Shown here one piece after another: positions 14,266 through 16,703 of a DNA stretch of 16,703 bases. Position 1 is the stretch's first letter. Each line of letters starts with the position of its first letter. The notes beneath the pieces were generated by a model. The model was not told the DNA's origin. It saw nothing but the letters and a program-made list of their open reading frames with translations, and searched no databases. The position numbers were made by a program, and so were the translations under genes. Origin of the DNA: Anaerolineae bacterium (GTDB lineage Bacteria; Chloroflexota; Anaerolineae; 4572-78; J111); NCBI GenBank assembly GCA_020433785.1, contig JAGRCC010000466.1, positions 1 through 16,703 of the forward strand. Direction: 5' to 3'.

Positions 14266-14979
14266 TTAGGCCAACTTTAACTGCATGGCCTGCATCGCAT
14301 CGATTTTTACCCCGGGCCCCATCGTAGCGCTTAAGGTCACACGCTTGATATACATCCCCTTGGCCGCCGAGGGTTTGGCTTGGACAATCGATTCCATCAA
14401 GGCCGACAAGTTTTCAAACAGTTGTTTTTCGGTGAAGCTAGCTTTACCGATCGGCACGTGGACGTTGGCCGTTCTATCTAATCTGAATTCAACCCGTCCG
14501 GCTTTCAACTCCGAAACTACGCGCCCGACATCAGAACCCTGCACCACCGTACCGGCTTTCGGACTGGGCATCAAGCCGCGTGGACCTAGAAGTTTACCTA
14601 AACGCCCAACTTTCGACATAACGGATGGGGTTGCCACCGATACATCAAACTCAAACCAGCCTTCTTGAATTTTTTGAATGTATTCGTCGGTACCGGCATG
14701 GTCAGCCCCGGCGTCGAGCGCATCTTTTTGATCTTGCCCTTCAGCAAAGACCATGACTCTCACCTGACGCCCGGTGCCGTGCGGTAACTGAACCGTACTA
14801 CGAATTTGCTGGTCCGCTTTTCTGGGATCGAGGCCCATTCTTAAATGCGCTTCAATAGTCCCGTCAAACTTAGTATACGATGTCTTTTTAACTAACTCGA
14901 CAGCTTCTTCCGGAGAATAATCTTTAGTGCTATCGACTAACTTTGCTGCTTCTTGATACTGCTTACCATGTTTTGCCAT
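14266..14979 (-). CDS. rplA: Ribosomal protein uL1
   Basis: L1-stalk protein of the 50S subunit, involved in E-site tRNA release, and an mRNA-binding repressor in several bacteria. The ATG at 14979 is preferred (237 residues, start MAKHGKQYQEAAK) because AAGGAG lies 7 bases upstream; the frame continues 10 codons further without a ribosome binding site. The signature GKLLGPRGLMPSPKAGTV is present near the middle, as are KFDGTIEAHLRMGLDPRKAD and the C-terminal KGMYIKRVTLSATMGPGVKI. It follows rplK by 69 bases that can form a hairpin. The L10 leader starts shortly after its stop codon. Confidence 0.97.
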   Translation of the reverse strand: MAKHGKQYQEAAKLVDSTKDYSPEEAVELVKKTSYTKFDGTIEAHLRMGLDPRKADQQIRSTVQLPHGTGRQVRVMVFAEGQDQKDALDAGADHAGTDEYIQKIQEGWFEFDVSVATPSVMSKVGRLGKLLGPRGLMPSPKAGTVVQGSDVGRVVSELKAGRVEFRLDRTANVHVPIGKASFTEKQLFENLSALMESIVQAKPSAAKGMYIKRVTLSATMGPGVKIDAMQAMQLKLA

Positions 14980-14992
14980 TTTTTTCTCCTTA

Positions 14993-15031
14993 GTGGTCGT
15001 AACGGGCAATTTATTCTGGGTACCCTCCCAC
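14993..15031 (-). promoter_or_regulatory. GUGGGAG...CCAC hairpin upstream of rplA
   Basis: In the rplK-rplA spacer, GTGGGAG (minus strand, 15025-15031) and CCAC (14993-14996) could pair. A GGGTACCC palindrome (15018-15025) lies inside. Similar GTGGGAG...CCAC sequences occur before rplA in other bacteria and resemble an L1-binding element; this is recalled, not searched. Confidence 0.4.
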
Positions 15032-15048
15032 AGAGGCCATAGAAGAAG

Positions 15049-15474
15049 TTAATCTTCTATGCGTATCCCCATACTTCGAGCAGAACCCTCAATTTGTTTC
15101 ATCGCGCCTTCGATATCGACGGCGTTAAGGTCTTGCATTTTGTTTTGAGCAATTTCGCGTACTTGGGCTCGGGTAAGTTTACCCACTTTGTTACGGTTGG
15201 GCTCGCCGGAGCCTTTGTTCAGACCAGCGGCTTTCTTGAGTAAATCGCTAGCCGGCGGCGCTTTTATAATAAATGAAAATGTTTGATCGGTGAAAATTGT
15301 AATTTCAGCGGGAATAATAGACCCCATCAAATGTTGCGTACGGGCATTGTATTCTTTACAGAAAGCCATAATATTGATTTGATGTGGCCCCAAAGCTGTA
15401 CCAACCGGCGGTGCTGGATTAGCCTTACCCGCAGGAATTTGCAATTTTACAATAGCTTTTATTTTTTTTGCCAT
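15049..15474 (-). CDS. rplK: Ribosomal protein uL11
   Basis: GTPase-centre protein of the 50S subunit. It is 141 residues, the standard length. The N-terminal domain has [20 protein letters not shown] and [15 protein letters not shown]. The C-terminal rRNA-binding domain has [19 protein letters not shown], then [20 protein letters not shown] and the terminal [19 protein letters not shown] precedes the ATG at 15474. It is placed between nusG (54-base gap) and rplA, the standard order. Confidence 0.98.
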   Translation of the reverse strand: MAKKIKAIVKLQIPAGKANPAPPVGTALGPHQINIMAFCKEYNARTQHLMGSIIPAEITIFTDQTFSFIIKAPPASDLLKKAAGLNKGSGEPNRNKVGKLTRAQVREIAQNKMQDLNAVDIEGAMKQIEGSARSMGIRIED

Positions 15475-15528
15475 GAGTTATTTCCTTATAACCATAATGC
15501 CAATTTAACGGCAAGAACTCAGCAACGA

Positions 15529-16188
15529 TTAGGTTCGCTCTACTTGCAAAAAATCGAGATCGATCGGCGTTTCGCGTCCAAAAAAGTTAACTAATACTCT
15601 TACGCGAGTTCGATCCAAATCGATTTCATCGACGGTGCCCGTAAAATCTTCAAATGGCCCTTCAACGATGCGAACTCTATCGCCAACCCTGAAGCTAACT
15701 TTGACTTTGGGCGCTTCCGCTTCCATCCGTTTTAGAATTTTATCAACTTCTTCTTTACGCAGCGGGGTAGGCTTATTGCCTGAACCAACAAAGCCTGTTA
15801 CCCCTGGTGTGTTTCTAACCACGTACCAAGAGTCTTCATCCAAGACCATCTCTACTAAAATATAGCCGGGGAAGACCCGTCGTTCCACCGTGCGTCGATG
15901 CCCATCTTTCAGCTCAACTTCTTCTTCGGTTGGTACGACAATTTGAAAAATGCTGTCTTGCATGCCCATCGACTCAATGCGATGTATAAGGTTTTTCTGG
16001 ACTTTGTTTTCGTAACCGGAATAGCTATGGATTACGTACCATTCTGTATTTTCGGGCCGCTGTTTAGGCGTTTCGTCTCCAGAATCATCCTCATCATCGT
16101 CATCTTCGGACTCTAATTCGTCTTCCAGAGACTCATCAAATTCTTCCATGTCATCGGCATCTTCTACAGGATCTTTTTTATCAGCCAT
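15529..16188 (-). CDS. nusG: Transcription elongation/termination factor NusG with acidic N-terminal extension
   Basis: NusG binds the RNA polymerase clamp and couples transcription to Rho or the ribosome. From the ATG at 16188 (MADKKDPVED) it has 219 residues. The NGN domain begins at about residue 49 (TEWYVIHSYSGYENKVQKNL) and includes RRVFPGYILVEM and VRNTPGVTGFVG. The KOW domain is VGDRVRIVEGPFEDFTGTV near the C-terminus. The first 40 residues contain 24 Asp/Glu and form a disordered-looking acidic tail not present in E. coli NusG. The frame is open 27 codons further upstream, but that would overlap secE and lacks NusG character. It starts 25 bases after the secE stop. Confidence 0.96.
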   Translation of the reverse strand: MADKKDPVEDADDMEEFDESLEDELESEDDDDEDDSGDETPKQRPENTEWYVIHSYSGYENKVQKNLIHRIESMGMQDSIFQIVVPTEEEVELKDGHRRTVERRVFPGYILVEMVLDEDSWYVVRNTPGVTGFVGSGNKPTPLRKEEVDKILKRMEAEAPKVKVSFRVGDRVRIVEGPFEDFTGTVDEIDLDRTRVRVLVNFFGRETPIDLDFLQVERT

Positions 16189-16213
16189 AAGCGCACTCTT
16201 ACGTATAATGGTT

Positions 16214-16531
16214 CTACACTTCCTGATTATTAAAATAAAATGCAGCCGCAGCAATGGCGAACAGCACAATAGCGATTACGATGCGGATCGGGTCGCCACT
16301 AATTACCCCCGCGGCTACCACTTGGAATAGATAATCAAGTGTCCCTAAGAAAAGGGCCATAGCCACTGTGACCGCGACAATAATTAGGGTTAAATTTTTT
16401 GTCTCATCGCGAGTGGGCCAAGTAACTTTACGTAATTCAGCACGCGTTTCGTTAAAGTATTTAACGACCGGGTTAATCTCCCGAGTAGTTGTCGGAGGAG
16501 GGTTGCTCGATCTCGATTTTGATTTGGCCAT
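16214..16531 (-). CDS. secE: Preprotein translocase subunit SecE with an extra C-terminal hydrophobic segment
   Basis: SecE clamps SecY in the Sec translocon. From the ATG at 16531 (MAKSKSRSS) it has 105 residues, with AGGAG 11 bases upstream. The SecE signature reads VKYFNETRAELRKVTWPTRDE (about 23-43). The usual membrane segment follows (about 47-75, including LDYLFQVV). Single-membrane SecE proteins normally stop soon after this point. Here a short loop with GDPIR leads to a second hydrophobic stretch (about 82-100, RIVIAIVLFAIAAAAFYF). The frame is clean to its stop, and the segment uses ordinary codons, so it seems genuine. The position between tuf and nusG confirms identity. Confidence 0.94.
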   Translation of the reverse strand: MAKSKSRSSNPPPTTTREINPVVKYFNETRAELRKVTWPTRDETKNLTLIIVAVTVAMALFLGTLDYLFQVVAAGVISGDPIRIVIAIVLFAIAAAAFYFNNQEV

Positions 16532-16564
16532 GCTACTAACTACTCCTCTCGGCAACCCATAGCT

Positions 16565-16592
16565 ATCATAATTGTATTCATTAGTTCACAAA
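16565..16592 (-). promoter_or_regulatory. Candidate promoter of secE-nusG-rplKA
   Basis: On the minus strand TATGAT (16565-16570) lies 16 bases after TTTGTG (16587-16592), directly behind the upstream terminator. Only a partial -35 match is seen. A start near 16558 would leave about 27 bases before secE. Confidence 0.35.
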
Positions 16593-16628
16593 AAGGGGGC
16601 AGAGAGGAAAACGAACCTCTCAACCCCC
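16590..16628 (-). terminator. Intrinsic terminator after tuf
   Basis: On the minus strand GGGGG-TT-GAGAGG (16616-16628) pairs with CCTCTC-TG-CCCCC (16595-16607) around an 8-base loop. Five T follow (16590-16594). A smaller hairpin, CTGACT with AGTCAG (16628-16633 and 16645-16650), lies just before it. It separates tuf from secE, possibly with some read-through. Confidence 0.85.
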
Positions 16629-16680
16629 TGACTCCTTCAAAAAAAGTCAGCTTGCCGAGTATCTAACGAAACAACGAATT

Positions 16681-16703
16681 TTACTCGATGATTTTGGTAA
16701 TAA
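16681..16703 (-). CDS. tuf: C-terminal end of elongation factor Tu (partial)
   Basis: The last codons at the right edge read ITKIIE followed by TAA (stop 16681-16683), and the cut codon before them is NTT, compatible with Val. This fits the C-terminus of many EF-Tu proteins (GAGV[VI]TKI[IL]E). Position upstream of secE-nusG-rplK is a usual place for tuf. Only seven codons are visible, so the call rests on this short match plus synteny. Confidence 0.65.

Noticed and set aside
16590..16650. tRNA-like sequence (GGTTCG with G-rich and C-rich ends) between tuf and secE
   Set aside because: The G5/C5 arms are only about 34 bases apart, with no room for D and anticodon arms. The T run and position fit an intrinsic terminator instead.

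Overview
The window looks like a chromosomal segment of a member of the Chloroflexota, perhaps an Anaerolineae- or Caldilineae-type organism. This placement is an inference from four things: a large sugar-nucleotide transferase fused to a phosphohexomutase-like region, a FAS1 protein with an LPxTG-like anchor, class II-type phosphoribulokinases, and degenerate heptad intergenic repeats. No rRNA or other phylogenetic marker was compared. All genes are on the minus strand except the sugar-nucleotide transferase gene at 10390-12894.

Region 1 (1-5871, minus) is a carbon cycle cluster. In transcription order it holds a complete phosphoribulokinase, a CbbY-like HAD sugar-phosphatase, transketolase, transaldolase, and a second phosphoribulokinase that runs off the left edge. 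Together these suit the regenerative part of a Calvin-Benson-Bassham cycle or a pentose phosphate/pentose bisphosphate route. RuBisCO is not in the window. The spacers hold structured repeats: a 15-bp inverted repeat built of ACCTGNCAGGT palindromes, a heptad repeat, and a clover-leaf-like element.

Region 2 (6196-8985, minus) has a SCO lipoprotein and a membrane-anchored cupredoxin, joined by a 1-base gap behind a good promoter. They are followed by a soluble NarL-family histidine kinase and its response regulator, whose genes overlap by 8 bases. This suggests copper/oxidase assembly linked to a redox- or copper-responsive two-component system.

Region 3 (9012-9912, minus) is a secreted FAS1 (fasciclin) protein with an acidic linker, an LPSTG motif and a C-terminal membrane segment. 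It ends in a clear intrinsic terminator. A 477-base spacer with a heptad-repeat hairpin separates it from the next gene.

Region 4 (10303-12936, plus) is one 834-residue protein. It has an intact nucleotidyltransferase domain, a hexapeptide-repeat segment, and a phosphomannomutase-like region in which all four canonical active-site loops appear degenerate. Its terminator is shared with the convergent ribosomal operon.

Region 5 (12948-16703, minus) is the translation/transcription cluster tuf (last codons only), secE, nusG, rplK, rplA, rplJ and rplL. An L10-type leader with an attenuator-like terminator precedes rplJ. The operon stops after rplL; rpoB is not adjacent. SecE carries an extra C-terminal hydrophobic segment and NusG a strongly acidic N-terminal extension. 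No CRISPR array, tRNA, rRNA, transposase or prophage was seen. The least expected points are the paired phosphoribulokinases and the degenerate mutase domain.
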